Below are positions 36,790 to 48,689 of a stretch of DNA of 64,000 nt, piece after piece (position 1 is the first letter of the stretch; each line of letters begins with the position of its first letter). Source of the stretch: Heterobilharzia americana. Taxonomy: Eukaryota > Platyhelminthes > Trematoda > Strigeidida > Schistosomatidae. The stretch is from positions 41,523,920 through 41,587,919 of the forward strand of contig OX104128.1 in NCBI GenBank assembly GCA_944470555.2. Direction: 5' to 3'. A program made the position numbers and the translations under genes. A model generated the notes under the pieces. The model had not been told where the DNA came from and ran no database searches. It worked only from the letters and a program-made list of their open reading frames with translations.

Positions 36790-37330
36790 ACTATTCATAA
36801 TAATTAGGAGAATTTGTACAGATGATGCGATAAATGAGGAGCTGGAAGTACTTCGAAGAGTGTTCATCAAGAATGGTTTTCCTTCAAGATTCATTGAGAA
36901 GAATATGAAGCTTAAGAATTTCAAAGAAGAAGCCTCTACAGTTCCAAAGAAGATACTGTTTATGAATATTGGCAGAGATACTGAAGGATTGATTGTGCAA
37001 AGCACTGAAGAAGACCTTCTTTTCCGCTCAGCTGACGATTATTTTCACAAGCCAACAACTGATTCGAGGGTATATGAAGGATAAGTCACCAGTTTGGGCC
37101 TCCTTCACATATGTTTACCAATTCGCCTTCTCTTGTTGAGGTGGTTACATAGGCCACACCAAGCGATCTCCATCCAAATGCATCTCCGAATACTATCCTG
37201 CTTGGCTATCTAAAGGAAAGTATAAAGTCATCAGTAGCTTGATTCTTAAACGTTTGATTAACACTCTGGTCACTTTGTTCCTCGTGAATCTTCTTTCAAA
37301 GTTATTCATAAAGTGGAAGTAAATATTTCG
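36790..37330 (+). pseudogene. Penelope-like element relic (RT end and GIY-YIG-like endonuclease)
   Basis: The first part (36815-37000, including a 74-codon frame from 36860) has an ELEVLRRVFIKNGFPSRFIE stretch, typical of the end of Penelope-like RT. After a frame change, 37120-37320 gives a GGYIGHTKRS-like segment, then SEYYPAWLSKG, resembling the GIY-YIG endonuclease of these elements. A stop lies directly before GGYIG, and frames change at least twice, so it is a dead 5'-truncated fragment. Penelope-like assignment is by family resemblance. Confidence 0.7.
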
Positions 37331-37587
37331 AAGGGAGTGTGTATTTGCCACATAAAGACAGTAGAGGTTCTGACAAATTCAGCGGTTCAAGCTTGACGGT
37401 CGCATTCAAAAGAGATACTCTCAATCTCTAATTTCGCCTTACTCGTAATCTCTGTAAGACATTATTCATTGAGTTATTCTAATCCAGTGAGCAATCTCTG
37501 ATGACCTTGACTTGATCTTCTAGCCGTTATCACCTTGTGACTTTACTGACTTTTCTATTACTTTATATTGGCCTATTAGCTATTGAC

Positions 37588-37590
<3 letters not shown>

Positions 37591-37657
<67 letters not shown>
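37591..37657. repeat. (TA)n microsatellite, about 33 units
   Basis: A perfect alternating TA tract of 67 bp in otherwise unassigned DNA. Confidence 0.95.
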
Positions 37658-37659
<2 letters not shown>

Positions 37660-37779
37660 TTACAATTGTGCAGCTGTTGGAAATGATTCGTCAAAAAGGA
37701 AATTTTCTTTGCTGAAGTGTTTTTTGTTAATTCTGCAATAACTAACTGATGACCTAAAAAGTGAATGTTTATTCAGAGG

Positions 37780-37915
37780 TAGTATTTGTCACGGACCGAC
37801 ATCATTTGGAGAACTATCTAAAACCTGGGAGCACTGGACATCTGTTTCGTCCTAGTATGGGAGACCTCAGCAGTACGCACCCACGATCCGTCTTTAATCA
37901 TAATCCAGTCGCAAT
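37780..37915 (+). repeat. Dispersed repeat family R1, plus strand
   Basis: cggaccgacatcatttggag, then aaacctgggagcactggaca, tctgtttcgtcctagtatgg and gacctcagcagtacgcaccc, the complete R1 body order. It is followed by ataatccagtcgcaatacaa and, 100 bp on, by the tRNA-like repeat at 38090-38250. Confidence 0.7.
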
Positions 37916-38039
37916 ACAAGTCTGCCAAAACCATAGCTATCTCAGATAGTCAATCTAATAATCAACATGATTCTCTCCCTCTCTAATTTAATTAGATTTG
38001 AATTTGGATGAAAAGTCCTGACTTGAGCTACCAATGTGA

Positions 38040-38250
38040 GTACGATCAAGCGATAGTAACGCGTCACGAATTGACATGGCAGTCGGGCAAAACCCTTGGT
38101 GATTGAAGTGAAATAAAAATCTGGTCGGCGGTCAGGTCTTGTAGCTCAGTTGGAAGAGCACCGGAGTCCGGAAACCCAGAGGTCTCTGACTCAAGTTCTG
38201 TCCCGGCTCAGATTCTCATTTCACCTTCAGTCATCATCTAGTATCACTTC
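38040..38250 (+). repeat. Dispersed tRNA-derived repeat, diverged copy
   Basis: gattgaagtgaaataaaaat and ctggtcggcggtcaggtc precede a tRNA-like core (38135-38210) with gtagctcagttggaagagc and gactcaagttctgtcccgg, then tcatttcaccttcagtcatc. The whole order matches 14460-14620 with many substitutions, so it is an older member of that family. No clean cloverleaf. Confidence 0.6.
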
Positions 38251-38767
38251 AAGTCTGCCAAGCCACCACTATCTCAGACAGTTAAACTGATATAGAGAAG
38301 TGTATAATTCCTTCTAGATACGCTTAATTCAGTAATATATGACTAAAATGATTCAAGGTGACTAAGTGGATATCTTTTTAAAGATTTCACAATAGTTAAG
38401 ATTTTATTTCTTCTCAGGGAATCCAAGCAAATTTTTGACTAATGATTCTTATAGATACAATATTTGATGAATTCAGTATATATTCTAGATTCAGTAAACC
38501 TTATCTTGAACTTCAGGAACTCTATGAGTACCTTGAATGCAATTGGTTGCCTAGGAGAATTGTAAGATGTTAAAGATTTTTATTATAACTATTGGCATCA
38601 ATGATCAATATTTTTTTTTAATATAGACTATCATCAGTGTATTGTTGGGACTGCTTTTTTATGGCATATGTTCACTAAAAGCAGCTTATGCTAGTATCCC
38701 TACTCATATTAAGCTAATTTTAAACTGGTCATCAATTCAGCAACCTTGTTCATGAGTCGAAATGATG

Positions 38768-38913
38768 GAGCGACTCTAAAGGCCATCCTAGTAAGTGCTA
38801 AAATGACCAAACAGGTTTCAGTATTCCAGTTAGAAGGGTAGTTTCTAATGAAACAAAGAAACGTAGCCGGTTATCTTAGCAGTTGCTAGGGTGGCCTTTA
38901 AAGTTATTCGAAT
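38768..38913. repeat. MITE-like inverted-end repeat, copy 3
   Basis: It starts gagcgactctaaaggccatc and ends cagttgctagggtggccttt followed by aaagttattcg. The ends are imperfect inverted repeats over about 30 bp. It is one of the clearer copies of the family. No coding potential. Confidence 0.7.
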
Positions 38914-39411
38914 GATGCCCATTTTCGTCATTTATCAGTAGGACGATACATACTGCTGCTGTAAGACGAACTTTATGGAAAGGATAGGAGGTATATAGAG
39001 AACTAGATGACCCCAGTGCATTTTTGTATGCAATGATCTCAACAAGACACTTCGAGAAAATCAAATGGAACTGTGCTGCTATTTCATCATAGATCGTGAC
39101 TTCGTACCAGAGTTCACTTCTTGAAACGAGTTAGTTACTGTACAACCACTTCGTCAAAATACTGTTTCCATATTTTTAAATTCTGTGAACTCTAGAAACA
39201 ATGCATTCACCATTTAATTTCGTTATCGGGAGACATTTATGCAAACTTTTGGTTTGATCAATTTCTCAGGATATCATTTCCTTTTGAAACTTCAACAACT
39301 TCATTTTTAAGCTAATTGCCAATCATCACTGAATACTCAGTCACCTAATCACTTGGTGCTTTGTAGAGATTGACTAGTTTGGAAATAGTTTCATTCATTC
39401 TTTTACATCGG
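38914..39411. other. Unassigned DNA
   Basis: No supported feature. Confidence 0.4.
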
Positions 39412-39535
39412 CTAGGTAACCACTGAGAATCTAGAAGCACGGGACAGCTATTTTATCTTACTACGAAACTTCCGGTAGTACGCAACTACAAACCTGTAAA
39501 GGGTCGAACCCCAGGACTACTGGCTGTCATGAAGA
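39412..39535 (+). repeat. Dispersed repeat family R1, degenerate plus-strand copy
   Basis: aaccactgagaatctagaag, cacgggacagctattttatc, a cggtagtacgcaactacaaa block and a B-box-like gggtcgaaccccaggac follow the R1 order. A minus-strand scrap of the same family may lie at 39750-39880. Confidence 0.5.
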
Positions 39536-39889
39536 GAGAACCACAAACCGACTCACTGACTGCCTAGTGCATATTAATGTTTTCCTTCTGGATAGATTCA
39601 GCGAAGTCCTAATGAGAAGCTGTAATTTGTAGGGTCAGCCAAGAAGATTGTGAAGACAAATATCCACCAACTGGAAATCGACAGGAGTAGAGAAAACATG
39701 AAACATTCGATTCCAGACGTAAGGTTGAGTGGTAACATTCCTATCGTCAAACGCTAAGGTCATGAGCTCTATCCCTCTTGTGGTTATGACCACACATTAC
39801 TGATGAATTCCATGCTTGGACAAAACAAATGTCCAATGCTTTAACTTTTCCAATAGTTGTTCGATGAATGTTACTGTATAATGAAGACT

Positions 39890-41115
39890 ACTACGACTGA
39901 TGCACTAAAGTGTTAAATAATTTTCCCAGTACTTTCTCTCAGCACATCTTAATTTCATTTTTCTTATGACAGTGATAAAACTCAGGCAATGCAAACAGTA
40001 CTCTTTTACTACTATGAAAACTCAGATACTTCGGTCTGAAGGTGTTTTCGATCCGTAGATGACATCGACTGAAGAGTCAGAGAAAACAAGAACCCATAAG
40101 ACCTATTTGACTCCACTTGAATACTTCTTAGTGGTATGATGCATCCTTGATACCATCGAAAAGTTAAGCATAAACTTTCAAGTCTTACTTTCAGCAAATT
40201 ACCGTATTAAACAGATAGTATTCTATTTCCGTTGATCGGAAGATCTAGCTTAACCAATGTTTATTGTTCTCAGCTCTCAACTTCATCGTCAGAAAGTCAG
40301 CTATGTGAATTCACTAACAGGAATGCATAACTATGATGTCTAGTGTAGAATGATTGTTCGTTTTTGATTCTTGTTTGAAAATTTACTGTTGTAAGCCATT
40401 TGAACTAACAACACAGAAGAAACTTAGACATCGAAAAAGTGGGTAGTCATTAGCATTACAATTATTTATCAAAGTAAACAACATATTTCTGTTTTTGTGG
40501 TTATTGTTGCTGCTACTGCTGCCGCCGCTATTGTTCGTTTATTTATTTCCCTTTTGTTCACATTCTATACTGTACCCTATGTGTACATGTATGTAAGTGT
40601 TTACAAGTATATTATTTGTTGTGCTTATTGTCCCAAAACGAGAATTTCCCTGGTGTGTATTCTTCTGTGTGTGCCAGTATATTACTGTTACTGTCTTATT
40701 GAATCACTGTAAGTAAACAACCCGATCAAAATGCTGAGAGGGATTAGGATTTACACAGTTGCAGAATTGAATAGAAGTATAAGATTTATGGATTATGCTG
40801 AAAGAGATACTGGTCATTATATACCATCTGTATGTTTGTACAAATGTTAGTGTAACTCTGTTGTTACACTACCATGTAGATCCCTTACCAGGAACCACAA
40901 ACAAATACACTGATCAATACGCACAGTAAATGTAACAAGAACAACAACAGGAAAAAAGAAACAAGAAGTAAGAGGGAGTGATGTGTTCCACTCTCTCTGT
41001 CTCTCAAGGGAATAAAGACAATTAATCTTTTGTTCAGTTCTCCCATATGATCTGTAGTACCTTTATGACTACTTCTTCCTTGTATTATCCTCTTACTTGT
41101 GTTGAGACTATTTAA
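39890..41115. other. Unassigned AT-rich DNA
   Basis: No gene is supported. The 71-codon frame at 40497-40712 is Ala, Val and Tyr rich and starts in a triplet-repeat-like stretch (gctgctactgctgccgccgc), so I treat it as low complexity. Confidence 0.4.
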
Positions 41116-41120
41116 TGTTC

Positions 41121-41145
41121 ATGTGTGTGTGTGTGTGTGCGTGCG
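41121..41145. repeat. (TG)n microsatellite
   Basis: A short TG run followed by a GTGCGTGCG variant stretch. Confidence 0.8.
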
Positions 41146-41684
41146 TACATAAAGTTTCTCGTCATCACGACTATTCAGGAACTTTTTATTCTTCAATTTT
41201 TCACATAGTATTGAATTGAATATCTTTTTTTAGCAAAAAAATATTTCAATAGAATGGGTGAAGTACATAAATGCCTTAAAAAGCCTATTCACTTTTAGAT
41301 ATATGCAGATATATTTGTAAAGGAATTGACTTTGGTGAATGAAATGTCCTTAAAAGACAGGAGACTAAAATGATAAGAAACCGAACTCATTTTCAGGCAT
41401 TCTCTACGCTTTGAACTTCCCTCTTTCCTCTTTTGTTTCCAAGTTTTAGTTTCTTCTTTATGCCTTAATGTTAATCACACTGAATTAAAACCACAATGAA
41501 CTGGGTTGTGCTTTTTCAGTGTATAGAATGATTGAGTGGGAGAGAAAAGGAGGCCGAAGCGGTATTGTAGTTCGTGGTATTAAACTAGAAAAAGAAATCA
41601 GGTTGTGAGCGGCTGGAATCATAAATATATAATAGTTCAATTTGGACTTCTGTGGGGATTTATTGATTCCAGGTTGATATTCCT
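41146..41684. other. Unassigned DNA
   Basis: Nothing recognisable between the TG run and the R1 copy. Confidence 0.4.
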
Positions 41685-41689
41685 CTATG

Positions 41690-41900
41690 GGGTGACATCA
41701 TTTGGAGGGACATTGAAAGTCTAGGAGTGCTGGACAGCTGTTTCGTCCTAACATGAGACTCCCCAAAAGTACACACCCATGACACTTCCAGTGATCAAAC
41801 ACGTGACCTATAGGTTTTGCAGAGAGCATGTTACCATTGGGCTACTGGGTTGGAGTCCAACAGAAGTCTCCCTACTTCTGCCACTTCGCAGTGTAGCTCG
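41690..41900 (+). repeat. Dispersed repeat family R1, long plus-strand copy
   Basis: ggtgacatcatttggaggga, cattgaaagtctaggagtgc, tggacagctgtttcgtccta, a gagactccccaaaagtacac block, then gatcaaacacgtgacctata and gttaccattgggctactggg followed by ttggagtccaacag. It shows the fullest 3' part of the family in this window, including the accession-like final phrase that also occurs alone near 950-985. Confidence 0.65.
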
Positions 41901-42599
41901 ACCATAACTATACTCACGTTATACTTGGTTAGTCTCTAGCCCACGGTCATAACTTCTTACTAGAACTTCGGGAAATCTCATCTCGAGACAAGTCACTAGA
42001 GAGCTTTCGTTTATCCCGTACGCTATAAAATTGGTATTTGCCAAATACACCAGAAAGTTGTTAAACTTTCGTTATATTCGATAAGAATGCAGCCTGAAAC
42101 TCATTGACTTTCAAGTAAACTTTTTGCCTGTCCCTGATTGACTACCTGTTGTTTGATGAGGTCACAATGAAACTATCTTAGACTCATTGTGTTTTATGTA
42201 AGTGGCTGTTTAGCTGGCTGACAGTTCTGTCTTTCTACATCTATTCGACTGCCGTTCGGGAACTGTGACTATTTGAGTGTGGTACGTCGCTCAGTATCAA
42301 AAGTTTTGACAAGTATCTATTTGGTTATCTAGGTTTAGAGTTTAGTTAAGTGGACAACAGCAATATGGTTTGAAATGTTTCAGTCTCTCCAGATAGTGCA
42401 TTTGATCAAAGAGATTTGTAATCTCTAGAATAATTTTCTACCCTTCAATACCCCTCTGAGTATCAATGAAATGCAGTAAGAACTGCTAAGTGCAAAACTT
42501 TTTCTCACCATTTGATCTAACCCACCAACTAGTTTACTGAATTAAAGATTTCTAATTCTCGCCATATCAGTTCTCCATGACGTATATGTTGTGATATCT

Positions 42600-42870
42600 A
42601 GATTACGCTTCATACTACTCTAAGCCTAATGTTGGATCTGCTAGCTTGAAAGCCACATTGCAAACCTGTTCAGCAGAGTCCAGTCAGCACTTAAGACTAG
42701 ACAAACCATGACTATGGCCAACTATCCAGTGATCGACTAATGTACTTAATTTACGCTTTACAACAAACTATTCTCAACCTAAGTAGTTAACTGGTAACAC
42801 CTCTGACTGAAAGACTGGATGATAAAAGTTTCAATCTATTAGTAAGCAGCATTTCTATAGGATTTTAATG
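42600..42870. repeat. Diverged relative of a 1395-unit segment
   Basis: ctgctagcttgaaagccaca and ttgcaaacctgttcagcaga resemble gctagcttgctggctacatt and the following bases of the 1395-bp unit. Further on, aactggtaacacctctgact and aagtttcaatctattag resemble its tRNA-derived part. Divergence is high, so this is an old dispersed copy of one component and not of the tandem array. Confidence 0.4.
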
Positions 42871-43593
42871 CTCTCCGTTACTGTGTATATCGTGGAGGAT
42901 TTCTCACCAATTGCCTCTGATCATTTTTAGATTATATGGCTATTTAACACATTAACTTCTCCGGCACACCCAGTACTTTCTGTTCATTTTCATGCCAAGA
43001 GAAATGATTAGGATTTCCCGGGATAACATAATATACTTTTCAACAACGACAAAATTTCACCAGGAATTTGGAGGTATGGTTCTTGTGAAACGGTTTGTTA
43101 AAGTGTGTAATAATAACAATAGTAACGGTAATCGTATTAATTGTAATAATAATAATAATAGCTTTATTCTGAACGATATTTCAGGAATATTGAACACAAC
43201 TGTCAGTATGTCATATTGCGTCAATAGAACGGAAAGAGCAAGGGGAGAAAAGCTTTAGAACTAAATGATATATATGTATACATGCGCCGAAATGGATATC
43301 CCGAATTTATGTCCAGAAGCCATGGGCTGCGCGGTCAACCAGTTGGAAGTGGATGCGGACGCCAACTGAAAACCTTGGTGGATATTTGCACTGCATGAAG
43401 AATTGACAGAAATAGGAAACTGTGAACTACTGGATTCCGACCTAGGGTGTGAATGGTTGGAGAGTTCACCAAGAGACATGAATGCCCTGAGCTCGGTCCC
43501 TGACAAGATGGTGAGTGTGTACAGCTGGGGTATCCCACACCAAGACGAAATAGCTGTTCAGTGTTGCAAGGTTTTCTTTCATTGGGTGCTACC

Positions 43594-43596
<3 letters not shown>
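42871..43596. other. Unassigned DNA with R1-like scrap
   Basis: No gene. Around 43500-43590, atcccacaccaagacgaaat and agctgttcagtgttgcaagg look like a decayed minus-strand R1 body. Overlapping short frames here are shadows. Confidence 0.4.

Positions 43597-43662
<66 letters not shown>
43597..43662. repeat. (TA)n microsatellite, about 33 units
   Basis: A perfect alternating AT tract of 66 bp, starting 70 bp upstream of the inverted SMα pair. Confidence 0.95.
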
Positions 43663-43666
<4 letters not shown>

Positions 43667-43731
43667 ATGTTCACTCCATCTGCAGCTTTCTTAAAACGGC
43701 ATAAGTAAGTTTGATAAACTTTATTTTGTTT

Positions 43732-44290
43732 GTATTATTGCTTGTATTATAACTTCATTGATTGGACCGAAATGGTCGGTCTCTATTTGCATATATCCTC
43801 CTGTGCGGATGCCTCGATATTGCCTCAGTTATAATTCTATGTAGTAATAATGGATAGTGGCTAGCAGTAGAGTCCAGAATGCTCATTTTATCCTGTTTGG
43901 GACTTTAGTGCTAGACACCACCCATCATTACTAAACAGAATTAAAACGGAGGCAATATCGAGGCATCCGCACAGGAAGCTATATACCAACAGAGACCGAT
44001 TATTTCGGTTCAATCAACGAAGTTATAAGACAAGCAATAATACTATGAAAAAAACTATGGCCATCGCACAAGAAGTGGTTGTCGTGACTCAGTGTCCTAG
44101 TAGATAACGCTCTGGCGTTTGAAGCGATTGCTCCCGAGTTTGAATCCCGGTAGGAACAACATCACTTACTGGGAGGCAGGTACATCCCGGTAACGAGCCC
44201 CAAATTGGACGAAATGCTCATTCTGGATTCCACTGCTGGCCACTATCCATCACTACTATATAGAACTTTGGTAAATGATCACAGTAATAA
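43732..44290. repeat. Inverted pair of SMα-like repeats
   Basis: 43732-43838 is the approximate reverse complement of 43942-44045 (shared cggatgcctcgatattgcct and its complement, and gtattattgcttgt at the outer end). Between them, 43850-43920 is a decayed minus-strand hammerhead end. 44095-44250 is a plus-strand SMα unit with cgggtttgaat-like B region and a decayed hammerhead at 44185-44245 (ggtaacgag in place of CTGACGAG). Neither hammerhead keeps the core, so both are probably inactive. Confidence 0.65.
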
Positions 44291-44339
44291 TTAATAGAAT
44301 AATACATAAATAACAGTGAGTTGTATAGTCTTTAATTTA

Positions 44340-45400
44340 GTTCCTATTAAAAGGGTTGAGTAGTTAGTTAATTTCCAACACTTGTTTCATGACACAGAAT
44401 AAGCTCTAAATAAGGTATGGTAGAGGCTTTATATTTGCTAGTACACTCGTAGAGTCTTATATACTTACTCCTGGTCTCGTCTGAGAACTGACAAGTAGAA
44501 AGTTTTGATTGAAGAGGATATTGATCGTCTGATGAAATAACTCGTGCCAGCTGTTTATTACATGAGTAAAGATGTTTGTTTACAACAGTGCCAAATAGAG
44601 GTGTTACAGGTATGTCACAAGTTCTATTAACAATCTTCAAAGTTCTGTGCAGAAAAAAATAGAGGTTAGCAATAAGGCAGAATAGAAAAGAAGCATGGCT
44701 TTATACAGCATAAAAGAATAAGCTGAGTTAATCCAGAAACTCTCAGCTTCCTAATGTAGTAAGTTAGGTGATATATTCTTTTGTAAACTAGCAAGGTATG
44801 GGAGGATTAGGATAGATCCGAAGGAAAAAGCGCTTGTTACTTTCTTCAATACAGAGGCATCAATGGAATAGGAGTCACGAGACTTAAAAAGTTTACACAG
44901 GTCACGTTCACACCTGAAACTAAAACTGATAGTTTGACATTTTTGAGAATTCATAGAGGACCATAGTCCAACAGTAGATGAAATATCGTTTAGTTGAGAA
45001 CAATCTGGTAGAGAGTAGACATATGTAGAAGCTTTCAGGTCATCAGAATGTCTAACAAAGCAGATTGTAGTTGAAGCTGGCAAGCCCGTACAGAAGCAAA
45101 GAGGGAAATAACGGTGCCTTGTGGAACATTGGTCCGAGTAAGTGGTTAAGTGAGGCATTTCTCTCTATAAACAATATATTGATACCTTTCAGAGAATTGT
45201 GAATAGAGTTAGTTAGTAATCGAAGACCCAGTATGTATTCGATATGTGTTCAGTAAGTCCAGCAATAGAGGTCTTGGAACATATTCAGATTGATAAGTAT
45301 AGTCTAAAAAGGCACACCTGACATAGGTCAATTTACCACATGTGTGAAATTTGCTCCACAATAAACGCAAATTGATTGACCATGCAGAATTTTTATGAAG
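44340..45400 (-). pseudogene. CR1-like non-LTR retrotransposon RT relic
   Basis: On the minus strand, frames 45158-44751 and 44640-44368 plus linking pieces resemble the reverse transcriptase of the CR1/jockey superfamily. There is an NVPQGTVIS-like segment upstream, HSDD at about 45036-45047 where the catalytic (F/Y)xDD sits, an LWSSMNSQKCQTISF-like thumb region, and a C-terminal stretch with DDQYPLQSKL, RSKYIRLYECTSKYKAS and TIPYL. Several frameshifts and stops separate these. The schistosome SR1 or Perere type is possible; I cannot choose. It is 5'-truncated and dead. Confidence 0.65.
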
Positions 45401-45615
45401 TCTTCATGATCGGATTATCAAGAATGAACGGCGATGCAGAAAGTTTGTGCAGTGATCTAAGACTATATCACAGATAGAAATAATAAGATAAACTGCAACG
45501 AACTAGTAAGTTCTCTGTCAATCTTTTGAATCCAGTTGAATCAACTGCTCAGCTCTTTGGAGAGTTTCTATCATCCACATGTGTAAAAAGGGATTGACGA
45601 AAATCATCTCATGGT

Positions 45616-47458
45616 AACCTCGCCTAGTTAACTAGTTCACCAGTGACTAGCCGGTCCTAAGACCAGGTAAAGAGGCAAGGTTGGGCATACGGCTAGCAAA
45701 CCTACCTCGAAAGATCAAACCAGTCACTAAACAAACTTCAAAGCACAAACAAAATATGAAAAATAAAAATAAACTTATCTCTCACTGGAATCGGGGAGAC
45801 GAAATTATGCCAGTTGGTGAAAGCCTCCCTTAGGGAAGCCAAATGACTGATGTGCCTTCTCTCTCTCGATGAAAGTGAAAGTAAACATGGGGACATGGAA
45901 TATTCACACAATGTTTGAAGCTAACTGGCTGGCAAGGCTACTCACATTGCCAAAGAGATGAGAAGATATGGCGTAGAAGTGTTAGGTTGGGAATCTGTGA
46001 GGAATCCCCACATGGAATGGAAGTCGACTCTCGAAACCGCCAACTGGAGAGGAGTCAATAATCTACTCCGATATTGTCACGCAGACGACAACCACGAGCA
46101 CAACACACTGAGTTTTCGAGTGGTTATCATGATGTCCCCCTCAAGAGCATCGAAGATTCTCTCTCTCTCTCTCTCTGTCTCATGCAGTGGGAACCAATCT
46201 CCTACTCCTACTCCTCCTCCTTCTCCTCCCCCTCCCCCTCCTCCTGCAGGATCAGCATCATGACAGCAAGATTCAACTCGAAAGGAAGCAAAGTCACAAT
46301 CATACAATGCTACGCTATACTATCCACCTACAAATAATGCAGACACGAGTCGAGAGAAGAAGGAGGAATTCCACAGACAACTGCAATCCATACTGGACTG
46401 GACTGGACTGGAATGGATAAGACCTCACTCAAGTTGACGACATCAAATCCATTCTGATGGGTGGTGTGACATGAATGCCAAAGTGGGAGGGGACAATACA
46501 GGAAGAGAACTGATCAATCATGGGTAAAGAAGCACTGGATGAAATGATGAATGAGAATGGAGAACTGTTTGCAGACTTCTGTTCATTCAACGATTTGGTG
46601 ATTGGAGATGAGGCGAGGCGAGGCGATACAGTGTGTACAAACACAAGGATATTCACAAGGTAGCGACATGGATTTGATTTCACCAGACATCAGACATACT
46701 ACACTAAAAATCGGATCGACTTGGTCTGAATGTGAAGAATGTGGAGATGCAGTCAGCCTACTGGACACGAGATCAGATGAGATGAAGAAGTGGAGCATAT
46801 GTGTGTTCACACCACTCACACCAGTATCTAGTGCAAGGAACCTGTATTCAAAATCAAGTTGAAAGCCTTCACATAAATTAATGATGATGATAGACGTCAG
46901 TTGAAGTTGAACGCCGAGAACAGGAACTGAACTGAAGGAGGAAACTACAGAGGACATCTTCACACCAGCCATGAGGACAAAATGGGAGACATTGATCAAC
47001 TTCCCTGAAGGAACCTGCTTGGAAGAATACTGGAAGTGTTTGGAAGAGATGTGGAAGGGGACCTGCATAAGCGTATTAGGAAGGAAGAAGAAGGAAGACA
47101 AGGGATGTATGTACCTTGACAGACATGTGGAAGCTGATAGATGAGGGAGAGGAAGATAGTGAAGCAGAAGATGAACCAGTGCGGTGCAGTGCAGTGCAGT
47201 GCGGTGCAGAACATGGATGAACAATGACAAGAGGAATTGAACACAACCTAGAAAACACTAGACTGGACAAAGAAGTGAAGAAGAGTGCGTGGAAAGACAA
47301 AAGACACTTCTACAACAGACTGGCAAGTGCAGCATAACAGGCTACAGGTACGAGACACCTGACAACACTATATCAAATAAGCAGGTTACTATCTGTGACG
47401 GAAGAGATCAACTCAGATGAAAACAATGAGAGATAGTGAAGGAAACCTGCAGTAAAGG
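45616..47458 (+). mobile_element. RTE-type (SR2-like) retrotransposon copy lacking its 3' half
   Basis: It starts at aacctcgcctagttaactag, the same 5' end as the copy at 55685, and follows that copy to about 47458 (counterpart about 57260), where similarity stops before the RT domain. The endonuclease region is present but broken by frameshifts. It has several local expansions absent in the other copy: a CT run at about 46158-46178, CCT-rich sequence at 46200-46250, ctggactggactggactgga at 46391, gaggcgaggcgaggcgat at 46608 and a gtgcagtgcagtgcggtgca region at 47180. A 3' truncation is unusual for this class and suggests later deletion. Confidence 0.85.
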
Positions 47459-48689
47459 ACTTCAGATGGTTTTTTGCATTTTTCTGTGGGGTTGTCCTCA
47501 GTGAATGACTTTATTATTCAAGAAAGCATTTACCTGTTATATACTATACAGAACTTTCTTCAGCACAACAGTTATCGACTCGTGAGAAAAGCTTTAGAAG
47601 GACTTTTCTTCAGCGCGAGGTTTAGCTTGAAAACGCAACATAGTGGATTGTAGTTATAGATAACTAAGTGACAACACTGAAATCTTGGTACACTTGAACT
47701 GTATAGAAAAAGTGACTGCTTTCCCTCCTCTCCAATGTCTGATTCTTCTCTCAGCAGCAAAAAGATCTTCAGGAAAAGGCTGGTCAGCCTATAACTGAAA
47801 AACTACTTTTACTAGACGAAAATGAATTACGCATATACTACTTTTATAAACATTTAAAGACGCTAACGAATAGACTTTATAAGTTGTTCATACTAGTCCC
47901 GTTAAAAGCCAACATACCTTATAACGTCATTCTGACCGCATAGCGTAAAAGACTGAAACAACTGAAGCTAAAAAACTGGATTAACTTTAGACTTTTTCGC
48001 GGAAAATGAATTCGCTTAGCTTTCTTTGAGACGGTACTCTGCTAATGTACTGAACAAATGAGTCTTTAGATATTTTTTGACAACCTCAGCACTTCTAATA
48101 CATCTCTTCTGTGAAAGTCTTAGGTTACTGGAAGAGAACAAAAGTATGAAGTGGTTTATTTTCAGGATAAGAAAAGATTTTCAGAGAAACAGAAACTAAT
48201 CAATTACTATTCAATAGTAAGGTAAGTAGAATATTGATTTCCTTATAACTTGATCAACTGTAAAAACTTGAACACACACTTAATAAAATATCTGATGGTG
48301 GATGCCAGAAATCAATAGATAAGAAGCCATTGATCTAAGTTTTCTGCTTGTTGGGACTTATGTTCCCTCGGTGATTCTGGTCTGTGTGACTCTTCACTGA
48401 AGCGGGTAACTTCACCACTAAGCTACTGAAGCTATGACTGACCCTTCTCAGAACTAGATCAAGTACAGAGATTTGCCATCAACGGGCAGGCGACTTAATT
48501 ACCAAGCGCTAGGTGCTAACTGAAGTCTGTTAATGAAATATTCATTGTTTCAACATCTACCTATATCCAATGTATAGTAGTTAAATACATCAACAACTCA
48601 TTGAATATAAACTGACTGACTGTGTTCAGAGTCGAAAAAGTATAATGTTAGCTTTAAAAATCAAAAGTTACTGTTGTTGATTTCTGCTT
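47459..48689. other. Unassigned DNA
   Basis: No gene. Around 48390-48450 a cactaagctactgaagctat phrase resembles the tRNA-like head of SMα on the minus strand, too short to call. Confidence 0.4.

Noticed and set aside
46583..47230. A 215-codon minus-strand frame
   Set aside because: It is the antisense shadow of the RTE endonuclease-to-RT linker in the copy at 45616. The equivalent antisense frame in the copy at 55685 is different.
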